Shown one piece after another: positions 41,767 to 49,977 of a stretch of 56,270 bases of DNA. Within the stretch, counting starts at the first letter, position 1. Each line of letters starts with the position of its first letter. Made by a program: the position numbers and the translations under genes. The notes under the pieces are model-generated. The model did not search any database, had not been told where the DNA came from, and saw only the letters and a list, made by a program, of their open reading frames with translations. Origin of the DNA: Muribaculaceae bacterium (lineage in GTDB: Bacteria > Bacteroidota > Bacteroidia > Bacteroidales > Muribaculaceae); assembly GCA_022509145.1 (NCBI GenBank), contig JAFLTX010000004.1:1-56270 (forward strand), given 5' to 3'.

Positions 41767-44076
41767 ATGACCGAACAAACAGATAAAGAGCGGAATACAA
41801 TACCAGATTACGATTATCTTGACTCGCTGAACCCGCAGCAGCGTGCAGCCGTGGAGTATCTTGGCGGCCCGCAACTCGTGATTGCCGGTGCTGGCAGCGG
41901 GAAGACCAGAGTGCTCACCCACAAGGTGGTGCACCTGATTCGCAGCGGAGTTGCACCGGAGAGAATCCTGGCTCTGACCTTTACCAACAAAGCCGCGCGT
42001 GAGATGCAGTCGAGAATCCATAAGATGCTCGGAGGGCGCCATGCATGGAAAGTGTGGTCGGGGACATTCCACTCAATCTTTCTGCGCATACTGCGACAAC
42101 ATGCCGAAAGAATAGGATTTCGGTCGAACTTTACCATTTACGACACCGCCGATTCCAAAAGCCTGGTTAAAAGCATCATAAAAGAGCTGGCGCTTGACGA
42201 GAAGCAGTATAAGACCTCGGCCGTGCTTTCTGCAATATCGAACGCCAAAAACGATCTGGTGACACCCGAGATATATCTTAACTCACCTGACGTGCAGAAA
42301 CGCGACAAGAATGCCAAACGCCCGCGCACCGGAGAGATCTACGCCCTCTATACGCAGCGATGCAAAGTGGCACAAGCGATGGATTTTGACGACATCCTCC
42401 TATACACCAACATCCTGCTGCGCGACAACGACGACATACTCGACCATTATGCCGACTTCTTCAGATATATCCTTGTAGACGAATACCAGGACACCAATTT
42501 CGCCCAGCATCTGATAGTGAACCAACTGTCGAGGAAGCATAAGGCAATCTGTATGGTGGGCGACGACGCCCAGAGCATCTATTCGTTCAGAGGCGCCAAT
42601 ATAAAAAACATACTGAGCCTCGAGAAGCAATATCCGAATTTGGAGACATTCAAGCTCGAGAGAAACTACCGTTCGACCCAAAACATAGTGAAGGCGGCCG
42701 ACAGTCTGATAGCAAGAAACTCCCACCAGCTGAAGAAACACAGCTATTCCGAGAACGAAGAGGGCGAGAAACTGGCCGTGATCAAGACCTATTCGGATCT
42801 GGAGGAATCGGCGCTCGTCACTTCGATGATAATGAAGTCGCGCAACCTGCACCACGACTCCTACAACGACTATGCCGTGCTCTTCAGGACCAACGCGCAG
42901 AGCCGCACGCTGGAGGAGGCTCTCAGGAAGAAAAACATCCCGTACGTGATTTACGGCGGTCTGGCCTTCTATCAGCGCAAGGAAGTGAAAGACGCCATCG
43001 CCTACTTCAGACTTGCCGTAAATCCCGACGACGACGAGGCTTTGCGCAGAATCATCAACTTCCCTGCACGCGGCATCGGCGACACCACGATGAAGAAACT
43101 GCAGGCAGCTGCAATAGCCTCGGGGAAAAGCATATACGGCACGATACTCGACATCGACAACCTCGACGTAAACGTAAACAGCGGCACCAAAAAGAAGCTC
43201 GCCGATTTCGCGGATATCGTCAAGGAGATGGTGGAGGAGAACAACAAAAGCAACGCCTACGAGCTCGCCAGCCTGATAATGAACCGCTCGGGACTGCTGG
43301 CCTTATACGGGAATTCGAAAGCGCCGGAAGAGATAAGCAAACACGAAAACCTGCTCGAGCTCCTCTCCGGTCTGAAAGAATTTATCGACACGGGCATCCG
43401 CGAAGGGCGCACCGACCTGAGTATGACCGCCTTCCTCAACGAAGTGTCGCTGGCAACAGACCAAGACGAAAAGAGCGCCGATGCCGACAATAAAGTGACC
43501 CTCATGACGGCACACTCGGCCAAAGGCCTTGAATATAAGCACGTGTTTATCGTCGGAGTCGAAGAGGAACTCTTCCCCTCCGCCCTATCCATGAATTCGC
43601 TGAGCGAAATAGAGGAGGAGCGCAGGCTGCTCTATGTGGCCATAACGCGAGCCATGCAAACCTGCACGCTGACCTACAGCAGTTCGCGATTCAGAAACGG
43701 CCAGACCGTGCTCTCCAAGCCGTCGCGGTTTCTGAGCGAGCTCTCACGCGAAGTGGTGAACGTAAAGAACTCGCTTGAATTGGAATACGGCGGTTCGGGG
43801 AAATTTACCAACCCCTACCAGAATTATAAAGACTCATTCTCAACGCCGGCAAAGCCGATGAAAGTGAAGTCTCGCGATTTCACCGACACCAAGCAGCTCG
43901 ATTCAGCTATGAACGGAACGCTGAAAGCCGGCGTAAAAATCAAACATTCCATCTTCGGGAAAGGCACCGTAGAGCGCATCGAATCCATATCCGGCGACGA
44001 GATAATGGTGGTGAATTTCAACGATGGAAGCAGCAAAAAAATAATGTTGAAGTATGCCAAATTCGAAATTATCTGA
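41767..44076 (+). CDS. uvrD: UvrD/PcrA-type superfamily 1 DNA helicase
   Basis: A 769-aa 3'-5' helicase for repair and replication-conflict resolution. The Q-motif segment LNPQQRAAVEYL is followed by Walker A GAGSGKT at residues 41-47. Motif Ia is LTFTNKAAREM, motif II ILVDEYQDTN, motif III VGDDAQSIYSFRGA and motif IV LERNYRST. Motif V is LMTAHSAKGLEYKHVFIVG and motif VI EERRLLYVAITRAM. The C-terminal tail (SKKIMLKYAKFEII) is the small Tudor-like domain of the PcrA type, with the pattern KHSIFGKGTVERI. It overlaps the start of nspC by 23 bases. Confidence 0.97.
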   Translation: MTEQTDKERNTIPDYDYLDSLNPQQRAAVEYLGGPQLVIAGAGSGKTRVLTHKVVHLIRSGVAPERILALTFTNKAAREMQSRIHKMLGGRHAWKVWSGTFHSIFLRILRQHAERIGFRSNFTIYDTADSKSLVKSIIKELALDEKQYKTSAVLSAISNAKNDLVTPEIYLNSPDVQKRDKNAKRPRTGEIYALYTQRCKVAQAMDFDDILLYTNILLRDNDDILDHYADFFRYILVDEYQDTNFAQHLIVNQLSRKHKAICMVGDDAQSIYSFRGANIKNILSLEKQYPNLETFKLERNYRSTQNIVKAADSLIARNSHQLKKHSYSENEEGEKLAVIKTYSDLEESALVTSMIMKSRNLHHDSYNDYAVLFRTNAQSRTLEEALRKKNIPYVIYGGLAFYQRKEVKDAIAYFRLAVNPDDDEALRRIINFPARGIGDTTMKKLQAAAIASGKSIYGTILDIDNLDVNVNSGTKKKLADFADIVKEMVEENNKSNAYELASLIMNRSGLLALYGNSKAPEEISKHENLLELLSGLKEFIDTGIREGRTDLSMTAFLNEVSLATDQDEKSADADNKVTLMTAHSAKGLEYKHVFIVGVEEELFPSALSMNSLSEIEEERRLLYVAITRAMQTCTLTYSSSRFRNGQTVLSKPSRFLSELSREVVNVKNSLELEYGGSGKFTNPYQNYKDSFSTPAKPMKVKSRDFTDTKQLDSAMNGTLKAGVKIKHSIFGKGTVERIESISGDEIMVVNFNDGSSKKIMLKYAKFEII

Positions 44077-45232
44077 CCCCCGACTTCAATCGATTCCGAC
44101 ACCGGCCTACGTGGTGTATGAAGACCGGTTGCGCGAAAATCTGAGCAAATTGAAAAAGACCTCGGAGGAATGCGACGTAAAAATCATAATGGCGCTGAAA
44201 GCCAACGCTTTATGGAAAACCTTCCCGGTGGTGCAGGAATATTTCACATCGGCCACGGCAAGCTCGCTCAACGAGATGAAACTTGCTCTCGAATTCATAG
44301 GCGACGACGTGCATGCCTATTGCCCGGTCTACACCGACCGATCCTTTCCGGAATTTCTCGACGGATGCACCCACATCACCTTCAACTCGCTCGCCCAACT
44401 TGAGAAATTTCTTCCGCAGATACGGGAGCACGAGCGCAAAACAGGGAGACACGTGAGCCCAGGCCTGCGGGTGAACCCGAAAGTAAGTGTGCTCGACTAC
44501 GACATCTATAACCCGGCCCTCCCCGGCTCACGCTTCGGCATGGGTGCCGAAAAATTGCCGGAAACCCTTCCCGAGGGACTCGAAGGGATGCACTTCCACT
44601 GCCTCTGCGAAAGCGGTCCGGAAGAGCTTGAAAAAGTGTTGAAGCAATTTGAGAAAGATTTCGGGAAATACCTTCCGCAGCTGAAGTGGGTAAACTTTGG
44701 AGGAGGCCATCTGATCACCCGCCAGGGGTATGACACTGAACACCTGAAAAAAATTATAAAGGGATTTAAAGAGCGGCATCCGCATCTTGAAGTGATACTT
44801 GAACCAGGCAGTGCATTCACCTGGCAGACAGGAGATTTGATTGTGGAGGTATTGGATGTCGTGGAAGATGCCGGGATAAAGACCGCCATCATCGACGCCA
44901 GCTTCGCCTGCCACATGCCCGACTGCCTCGAGATGCCGTATAAACCGAAAATCGCGGAGGCGCTTGACGACGACAGCGAGGAAGAAGGATTCGCTTACCG
45001 TCTCGGAGGGAACAGTTGCCTGTCGGGCGATTTCGTGGGCGACTGGAAATTCAGAGAACCACTAAAACCCGGCGACCGGCTGACCTTGAAGGATATGAAC
45101 CATTACACCACCGTCAAGACCCATATGTTCAACGGTATCTCACACCCCTCCATCTGGTTTGTGAGAAGCGACGGGTCTCAGCAACTTTTGCGCGAGTTTG
45201 ACTACGAAGATTATAAAAACCGGATGAGCTGA
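44054..45232 (+). CDS. nspC: Carboxynorspermidine/carboxyspermidine decarboxylase
   Basis: A 392-aa PLP enzyme of the alanine-racemase-fold decarboxylase family that converts carboxyspermidine to spermidine. The PLP lysine is K49 in IIMALKANALW. Glycine-rich phosphate binding is in WVNFGGGH, and the dimer-contributed cysteine lies in GGNSCLSGDFVGDW. This is the last step of the spermidine route typical of Bacteroidota, and it would complement the arginine decarboxylase gene at 51380 in this window. The dehydrogenase that precedes it is not here. It overlaps uvrD by 23 bases and the kinase-like gene by one base. Confidence 0.94.
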   Translation: MPNSKLSDPRLQSIPTPAYVVYEDRLRENLSKLKKTSEECDVKIIMALKANALWKTFPVVQEYFTSATASSLNEMKLALEFIGDDVHAYCPVYTDRSFPEFLDGCTHITFNSLAQLEKFLPQIREHERKTGRHVSPGLRVNPKVSVLDYDIYNPALPGSRFGMGAEKLPETLPEGLEGMHFHCLCESGPEELEKVLKQFEKDFGKYLPQLKWVNFGGGHLITRQGYDTEHLKKIIKGFKERHPHLEVILEPGSAFTWQTGDLIVEVLDVVEDAGIKTAIIDASFACHMPDCLEMPYKPKIAEALDDDSEEEGFAYRLGGNSCLSGDFVGDWKFREPLKPGDRLTLKDMNHYTTVKTHMFNGISHPSIWFVRSDGSQQLLREFDYEDYKNRMS

Positions 45233-46116
45233 TGAAAATCATAGCTGACGCAGGGGGCACGAAAACCGATTGGTTGATAACCGATTACGTCGATGGAGAA
45301 AGGGAATTCTTCACCGGTGGAGGGATAAATCCGTCGGTGATGACCGAAGATGAAATCGCGGCATCCCTGCTGGAGTTGAAAGCAAAACTGGACAGCCTCC
45401 CAGCGGCCGGACCGACAGAACTCTATTTTTATGGAGCCGGATGCAACTCCCAAGAGATGGCCGAGCGACTGAAAAAAATCTTTGAAAAAACTGTTGGCCG
45501 TAAGTTTGAGAAGGCTGAATTCAACTCCGACATACTGGGAGCGGCGCGGGCTCTTTTCGGGAGGCGCAGCGGTGTGGTGTGCATTCTGGGCACCGGCAGC
45601 GCGTCGGCACTCTACGACGGCAAATCGCTCGTGGATTCCATCCCCTCATTAGGGTATGTCCTCGGCGATGAAGGGAGCGGCGCCTTTATGGGTAAAATGC
45701 TGCTCAACAGATATTTCAAAAGAGAACTGTCGGCTGAAATCAACGCAAAATTGGAAGCAGGACACCGCGTGGGGGTGACCGAAGTGATCCGCAACGTTTA
45801 CCGCTCCCCTGCTCCCAACCGATACCTGGCCTCCTTCGTTCCTTTTTTGAAGGAGAATCAAAATAATGAAGAAATAGAATCTATAATTTCAGATTCACAA
45901 AAATTATTTTTTCAAAAAAACGTTCTAAAATATAAAGGAGTAGAAGATCTTGCAATCGGATTCATAGGAGGAGTGGCCGACGCCTTCAGCGAACGCCTCT
46001 CGTCGCTTGCCTACAGCTATGGATTCCGTGAGATAAAATTTATAAAGACCCCCATCAAGGCTCTTGGCGAATACCATCGGAGCCAACAGCCGCAAGGAAA
46101 TAGTAACATATTCTGA
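45232..46116 (+). CDS. BadF/BadG-type ATPase, N-acetylglucosamine-kinase-like
   Basis: A 294-aa ASKHA-fold ATPase. Phosphate loop 1 is ADAGGTKTDWL (residues 5-15). Phosphate loop 2 is VCILGTGSASALYDG (about 117-131), and the adenosine segment is IGFIGGVADAFSERL (about 242-256). The family includes GlcNAc kinases, and in this phylum it is often called an ATPase of unknown substrate. The start overlaps the nspC stop by one base. A stretch at about 45850-45945 is strikingly A/T-rich, encoding a polar, Lys/Asn/Gln-rich loop (residues about 207-238) in a gene that otherwise has balanced composition. Confidence 0.88.
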   Translation: MKIIADAGGTKTDWLITDYVDGEREFFTGGGINPSVMTEDEIAASLLELKAKLDSLPAAGPTELYFYGAGCNSQEMAERLKKIFEKTVGRKFEKAEFNSDILGAARALFGRRSGVVCILGTGSASALYDGKSLVDSIPSLGYVLGDEGSGAFMGKMLLNRYFKRELSAEINAKLEAGHRVGVTEVIRNVYRSPAPNRYLASFVPFLKENQNNEEIESIISDSQKLFFQKNVLKYKGVEDLAIGFIGGVADAFSERLSSLAYSYGFREIKFIKTPIKALGEYHRSQQPQGNSNIF

Positions 46117-47034
46117 ATGAAGAAGATAAGAAGATATTATAAAATAGCTGCAACAGCTGTCTTAATGCTGCTCCCGGCCGTTGGGAGAGCCCAGATAGAG
46201 ATTCCCTCACTGTTTGAGTACGTGGTTGCTCCCGAAGACCTACCCGACCTCGAGAGCCGGACCAACTATATAATGGAAAACTTTTGGAGTCCGATGGATT
46301 TCAAAAACACGCAATACGTTGACCAGCAGGCACTCAACCATGCCTTCTCCGTTTATGCCGAGTCTATGCCCTACGCAAGCTGGGGAAAAGTGAAAAGCAG
46401 CGTGCAAAACCTGGTAAACAACCTGAAAGGGAATCCGGGTCTCTCCTACCAGTTTACGAGAGCTGCCGAAGAGAGCCTGTATGGACCCCGGGCCGACTTC
46501 TGGGTAGACGAGATATACCTGTCGTTTGTCAACAATATGCTGGCCGACAAGAAGATAGCCGAGAGCAAGAAAGAGCGCTACCGCAAGCAGAAAGCGCTTC
46601 TGCAGGCAACGGAAGCGGGGAGCAAGCTGCCTGAGATCGGCTACATACCTCTGAGCGACACCCATGTGCTCAAACCGGAGAAAGGCGTGACAGTGATAGG
46701 GTTCCTGACAGCGGAAAATCCCGACAACGACTTCGTCAAGCTTCAGCTCGACATCAACGGCACCATCAACGACATGCTTGAAGACGGCCAGCTGGCTCTG
46801 TTTCTGGTCTATGACAAAGAGCTCGACAAAGAGCAGCTGAAGGATTTCAAGAAAGGATGGAACGTAGGGTTTGCCCGCGAACGGGAGAAGAAACTTGACC
46901 TGCGCACAGACCCGTCGTTCTACATCCTCGACAAAGATTTCAAGATATTGAAGAAGAATCTGGCCGTAGACCAAGTGGCCGAATATCTTCGTTCCACAGA
47001 TAGCACAATAAAGAACACATCGAAAAAGAGATGA
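46117..47034 (+). CDS. DUF5106-domain exported protein with thioredoxin-like C terminus
   Basis: A 305-aa exported protein with a signal peptide (residues 1-25, ending GRAQ). The N-terminal half matches the DUF5106 pattern seen in many Bacteroidota thiol-redox proteins, with NYIMENFWSPMDF near residue 50 and ADFWVDEIYLSFVNN near 125. The C-terminal part (about 190-290) has a thioredoxin-like strand order (FLVYDKELD, PSFYILDKDFKIL). No CxxC redox pair is present, so it is not a classical thioredoxin. The function is unknown. It begins immediately after the stop of the BadF-like gene and is coupled by a 4-base overlap to the DoxX gene. Confidence 0.83.
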   Translation: MKKIRRYYKIAATAVLMLLPAVGRAQIEIPSLFEYVVAPEDLPDLESRTNYIMENFWSPMDFKNTQYVDQQALNHAFSVYAESMPYASWGKVKSSVQNLVNNLKGNPGLSYQFTRAAEESLYGPRADFWVDEIYLSFVNNMLADKKIAESKKERYRKQKALLQATEAGSKLPEIGYIPLSDTHVLKPEKGVTVIGFLTAENPDNDFVKLQLDINGTINDMLEDGQLALFLVYDKELDKEQLKDFKKGWNVGFAREREKKLDLRTDPSFYILDKDFKILKKNLAVDQVAEYLRSTDSTIKNTSKKR

Positions 47035-47522
47035 ACCTCAAACGGCTGTTTTCGCAGATATATTTCCGCACGACGGGGCATTCGTTCACCCATCTCGGGA
47101 GGATGTTCCTGCGTCTTTTCGTAGGGCTGATGCTGCTGCAGTTCGGCATCCGCCAACTCATCGACGGCTCCACTGGCGACCTACTTCCTACCCTTCCCCT
47201 CGTGGCTGAAGGGATGCGCGCCGGTTTCGTGATATTCATAGAGATAATCTGCGCATTTTTCATAATGATCGGCCTTTTTATGAGAGCCGCAATCATTCCG
47301 CCCTTCATATTGATGATACTGTCGAGCTACAGAATATACTTCGACAACATCTTCCCGGAAACGATGCTTCTGCAGATGATGACCGTCCCCTTCCTCTTCA
47401 TGGGGATATTCATGTTTTTGCTGCTGGTGGGCCCCGGGAAAATATCTGTAGACTATTTCTTCTCGCTCTACCTGATCAACCGCCTGAATCAAGGTGAAGA
47501 GGAAGACCTTGAGGAAGTGTAA
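47031..47522 (+). CDS. DoxX-like small membrane protein
   Basis: A 163-aa inner-membrane protein with four transmembrane helices (about residues 23-43, 62-85, 88-104 and 112-135). The patterns LFVGLMLLQFGIRQL, IGLFMRAAIIPPFIL and LLLVGPGKISVDYFFS are typical of DoxX/terminal-oxidase-associated proteins. The C terminus is strongly acidic (GEEEDLEEV). The exact role is unknown; DoxX proteins are often linked to thiol or electron-transfer partners, which fits its thioredoxin-fold neighbour. It lies 15 bases upstream of mnmA. Confidence 0.85.
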   Translation: MNLKRLFSQIYFRTTGHSFTHLGRMFLRLFVGLMLLQFGIRQLIDGSTGDLLPTLPLVAEGMRAGFVIFIEIICAFFIMIGLFMRAAIIPPFILMILSSYRIYFDNIFPETMLLQMMTVPFLFMGIFMFLLLVGPGKISVDYFFSLYLINRLNQGEEEDLEEV

Positions 47523-47537
47523 CCACGAAATGGAAAG

Positions 47538-48674
47538 ATGAAGATTGCAGTGCTCATATCCGGAGGCGTCGACAGCGCGGTGGTGGTGGACCTACTTTAC
47601 AAAGCGGGCCACGAGCTCACGCTCTTCTACATCCGCATAGGGATGGACAACGACGAGGGCGACTGCAGCGCCGAGGAAGACATCGAGATATGTTCGCTGA
47701 TCGCGTCGCGCTATGAGCTGCCGCTGAAGATAGTCTCGCTCCACAACGAGTATTGGGACTACGTGATGAACTACGCCCTGGAATCGGTGAAGAAAGGGTT
47801 GACACCCAATCCCGACATGATGTGCAACAAATTCATCAAATTCGGTTTCTTCGAGGAGCGCTACGGGAAGGAATTCGATAAGACAGCCACGGGCCATTAC
47901 GCCTCCATAGCCGAGGAAGGCGCCCGGCTGTATCTTGCCACGGCAAAAGACAAGGTGAAAGACCAGACCGACTTTCTATCGGCCATCACCTACCCGCAGC
48001 TCGAGCATGCGCTCTTCCCGCTCGGCGAGATGACAAAGGCCGAAGTGCGCGAGATCGCCAAGAGGATATCCCTCCCCAACGCCGGGAGAAAGGATTCGCA
48101 GGGAATCTGCTTCCTTGGGAAGATAGATTACCGGGATTTCATCAAACGGAAATTAGGAGTATGGGAAGGCGATATCATAAATGTGGCCACGGGCGAAGTG
48201 CTGGGGAAACATCAGGGGCACTGGCTTTACACCATCGGCCAGCGGAAAGGACTCGGGCTGGCGGGAGGTCCGTGGTTCATAATAAATAAGGACGCGGGGA
48301 AGAATATCCTGTACGTTTCCTGCGGATATGAAACGCCCCTCCAGTATAAGAAAGATATTTACTTAGGAGAAATCAACTGGATATCGGGGAATCCTTTTGA
48401 CGGAGGGCTGCCGGCCAGACTGTTTGAAGCAGAGGGAGATGCGGCCGGGATATCATTTAAGATCCGGCACACACCCGAGTTCACCCCCGGGCGCCTTATC
48501 AGGAAAGAGAACGGATGGAAAATCGAATCGGAAGCGAAGATACAGGGAGTGGCCCCGGGTCAGTTTGCGACCATCTACACCCCCGACACGTCGCTCTGCC
48601 TCGGGAGCGGGATGATTGTCGGGAGCCCGGATGAATCGGATAATATTAGGAAAAGAATAGGTCATCAGATATAA
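47538..48674 (+). CDS. mnmA: tRNA 2-thiouridylase MnmA
   Basis: A 378-aa enzyme that thiolates U34 in tRNAs for Lys, Glu and Gln. The N-terminal PP-loop SGGVDS is at residues 8-13. Catalytic cysteine C96 lies in NPDMMCNKF and the partner cysteine C191 in KDSQGICFLG. The C-terminal RNA-binding and barrel regions complete the expected length. Bacteroidota often carry more than one MnmA-like gene, so paralogy is possible. It is transcribed with the DoxX-like gene upstream and the bifunctional nuclease downstream (12-base gap). Confidence 0.95.
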   Translation: MKIAVLISGGVDSAVVVDLLYKAGHELTLFYIRIGMDNDEGDCSAEEDIEICSLIASRYELPLKIVSLHNEYWDYVMNYALESVKKGLTPNPDMMCNKFIKFGFFEERYGKEFDKTATGHYASIAEEGARLYLATAKDKVKDQTDFLSAITYPQLEHALFPLGEMTKAEVREIAKRISLPNAGRKDSQGICFLGKIDYRDFIKRKLGVWEGDIINVATGEVLGKHQGHWLYTIGQRKGLGLAGGPWFIINKDAGKNILYVSCGYETPLQYKKDIYLGEINWISGNPFDGGLPARLFEAEGDAAGISFKIRHTPEFTPGRLIRKENGWKIESEAKIQGVAPGQFATIYTPDTSLCLGSGMIVGSPDESDNIRKRIGHQI

Positions 48675-48686
48675 AAAAGTAACGGT

Positions 48687-49304
48687 ATGGAAGAGAGTGT
48701 ACTGCTTAAGTTGCTTGGAATAACTTACAATCAGATAGAGAGCGGAGTGTATGCCCTGATACTTGAAGATCCGGAGGAAGGGCGGCGCCTGCCGATCGTG
48801 ATCGGATATCCCGAGGCGCAGTCGATAGAGTGCAAGCTTCAGAATGTGAAGATTCCGCGTCCGCTGGCCCACGACCTTCTGGCGAAGATAATCGAGGATC
48901 TGGGGGGATCGTTGATACGGGTTGATATCCATAAACTGCGCACCGGGCCTTATGCCGGCCGGCTCACCCTCATCGACGCCGCGGGGAACATAAAGGAAGT
49001 TGACGCACGCTCGAGCGACGCCGTGGCGCTTGCCATCCGCGTGGGCGCTCCTATCTACACCAGCCGCGAACTCCTGGAAAGAGAAGGCTTCGTGCCGAGC
49101 AAAAGCAACAAGAAAGAGACCGACGACAAAATGAAAGAAGGAGCGACCCAGATGAAGGGTGCCAACAAGAAGAAAGAAGACTGGAGCAAATACAGCCTCG
49201 ATCGTCTGAAACATCTTCTCACTCAATATGTTGAGGAGGAGAATTACGAGGAAGCAGCCAAGGTGAAGGCCGAGATCGACAGGCGCTCCAATCCTGAAAA
49301 GTAA
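48687..49304 (+). CDS. Bifunctional nuclease (DUF151) with C-terminal UVR motif
   Basis: A 205-aa protein with the DUF151/bifunctional-nuclease domain (about residues 10-130): RRLPIVIGYPEAQSIECKLQ, RPLAHDLLAKII and VDARSSDAVALAIRVGAPIY. A charged linker rich in Lys leads to a UvrB/UvrC-type coiled motif (about 167-203, LLTQYVEEENYEEAAKVKAE). The domain in other bacteria has RNase and DNase activity in vitro, but its role here is unknown. The UVR motif suggests partner binding. Downstream, an A/T-rich spacer leads to the argR promoter. Confidence 0.9.
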   Translation: MEESVLLKLLGITYNQIESGVYALILEDPEEGRRLPIVIGYPEAQSIECKLQNVKIPRPLAHDLLAKIIEDLGGSLIRVDIHKLRTGPYAGRLTLIDAAGNIKEVDARSSDAVALAIRVGAPIYTSRELLEREGFVPSKSNKKETDDKMKEGATQMKGANKKKEDWSKYSLDRLKHLLTQYVEEENYEEAAKVKAEIDRRSNPEK

Positions 49305-49377
49305 GAGAAGCCGCAAGGAAAATTAAGACACCGCGAAGGAAAAATCGGTTATTTATTCAATTTTTATTTAAAAAATA

Positions 49378-49407
49378 TTTGATATTTATAGAAATTTTGT
49401 AATTTTG
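49378..49407 (+). promoter_or_regulatory. Bacteroidota-type promoter of argR
   Basis: TTTG at 49378-49381, an 18-nt spacer and TAATTTTG at 49400-49407. The leader is about 65 nt. The surrounding DNA (49340-49410) is strongly A/T-rich; an ArgR operator could lie here, but I cannot identify one with confidence. Confidence 0.72.
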
Positions 49408-49478
49408 CTAAGAATTAGGGATTTGAAATAGTTTCAGAACCACAACGAAAAAAGACCAGAGAAATATCACATAATAAT

Positions 49479-49976
49479 ATGAAAAACAGGAAGAAAAGGA
49501 TAGAAGTAATAGTAGATATCATCAACAATCAATGTGTGGGAAGCCAGGAAGAGCTTGCAGCTTTGCTTGACTCGGCGGGATATAAAGTGACGCAGGCCAC
49601 TTTGTCGCGCGACCTTAAAATGCTGAAAACCACCAAAGTGCCGACCGACAAGGGCACTTATATGTATATCCTTCCCGACACCAACACGATAAAAGACAAA
49701 CTGCTGGCAACCGGCCAGACTGATTTGACCAACAACCATCAGTCGGGCTTCGTATCACTGAAATTTTCCAACAACATTGCAGTGATCAAGACGCGCAACG
49801 GGTATGCACCCGGCATCGCCTACGACATAGACATAAGCAATGTGGAGGAGATCATCGGTACCATTCCCGGCACCGACACCATCCTGGCAGTGCTTGCCGA
49901 AGGTGTGAGCCACGAACGCGCCAGGGAAGTGCTGTCGAGATTCTTACCGTTAAACAACAAAATCCCAACCTACTGA
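49479..49976 (+). CDS. argR: Arginine repressor ArgR
   Basis: A 165-aa arginine-sensing hexameric DNA-binding regulator. The N-terminal winged helix (about residues 8-75) contains SQEELAALLDSAGYKVTQAT followed by LSRDLKMLK. The C-terminal arginine-binding oligomer domain holds GYAPGIAYDID and IIGTIPGTDTILAVL, the conserved GTDT motif. The length is normal. It has its own promoter and is followed after one base by the ArgC-like gene, so the two are cotranscribed. Its targets in this organism probably include arginine genes elsewhere. Confidence 0.95.
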   Translation: MKNRKKRIEVIVDIINNQCVGSQEELAALLDSAGYKVTQATLSRDLKMLKTTKVPTDKGTYMYILPDTNTIKDKLLATGQTDLTNNHQSGFVSLKFSNNIAVIKTRNGYAPGIAYDIDISNVEEIIGTIPGTDTILAVLAEGVSHERAREVLSRFLPLNNKIPTY

Positions 49977-49977
49977 G

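Noticed and set aside
49340-49410. ArgR operator in the argR promoter region
   Set aside because: ATTCA half-site-like sequence occurs near 49354, but no convincing paired 18-bp box is seen in this very A/T-rich stretch.
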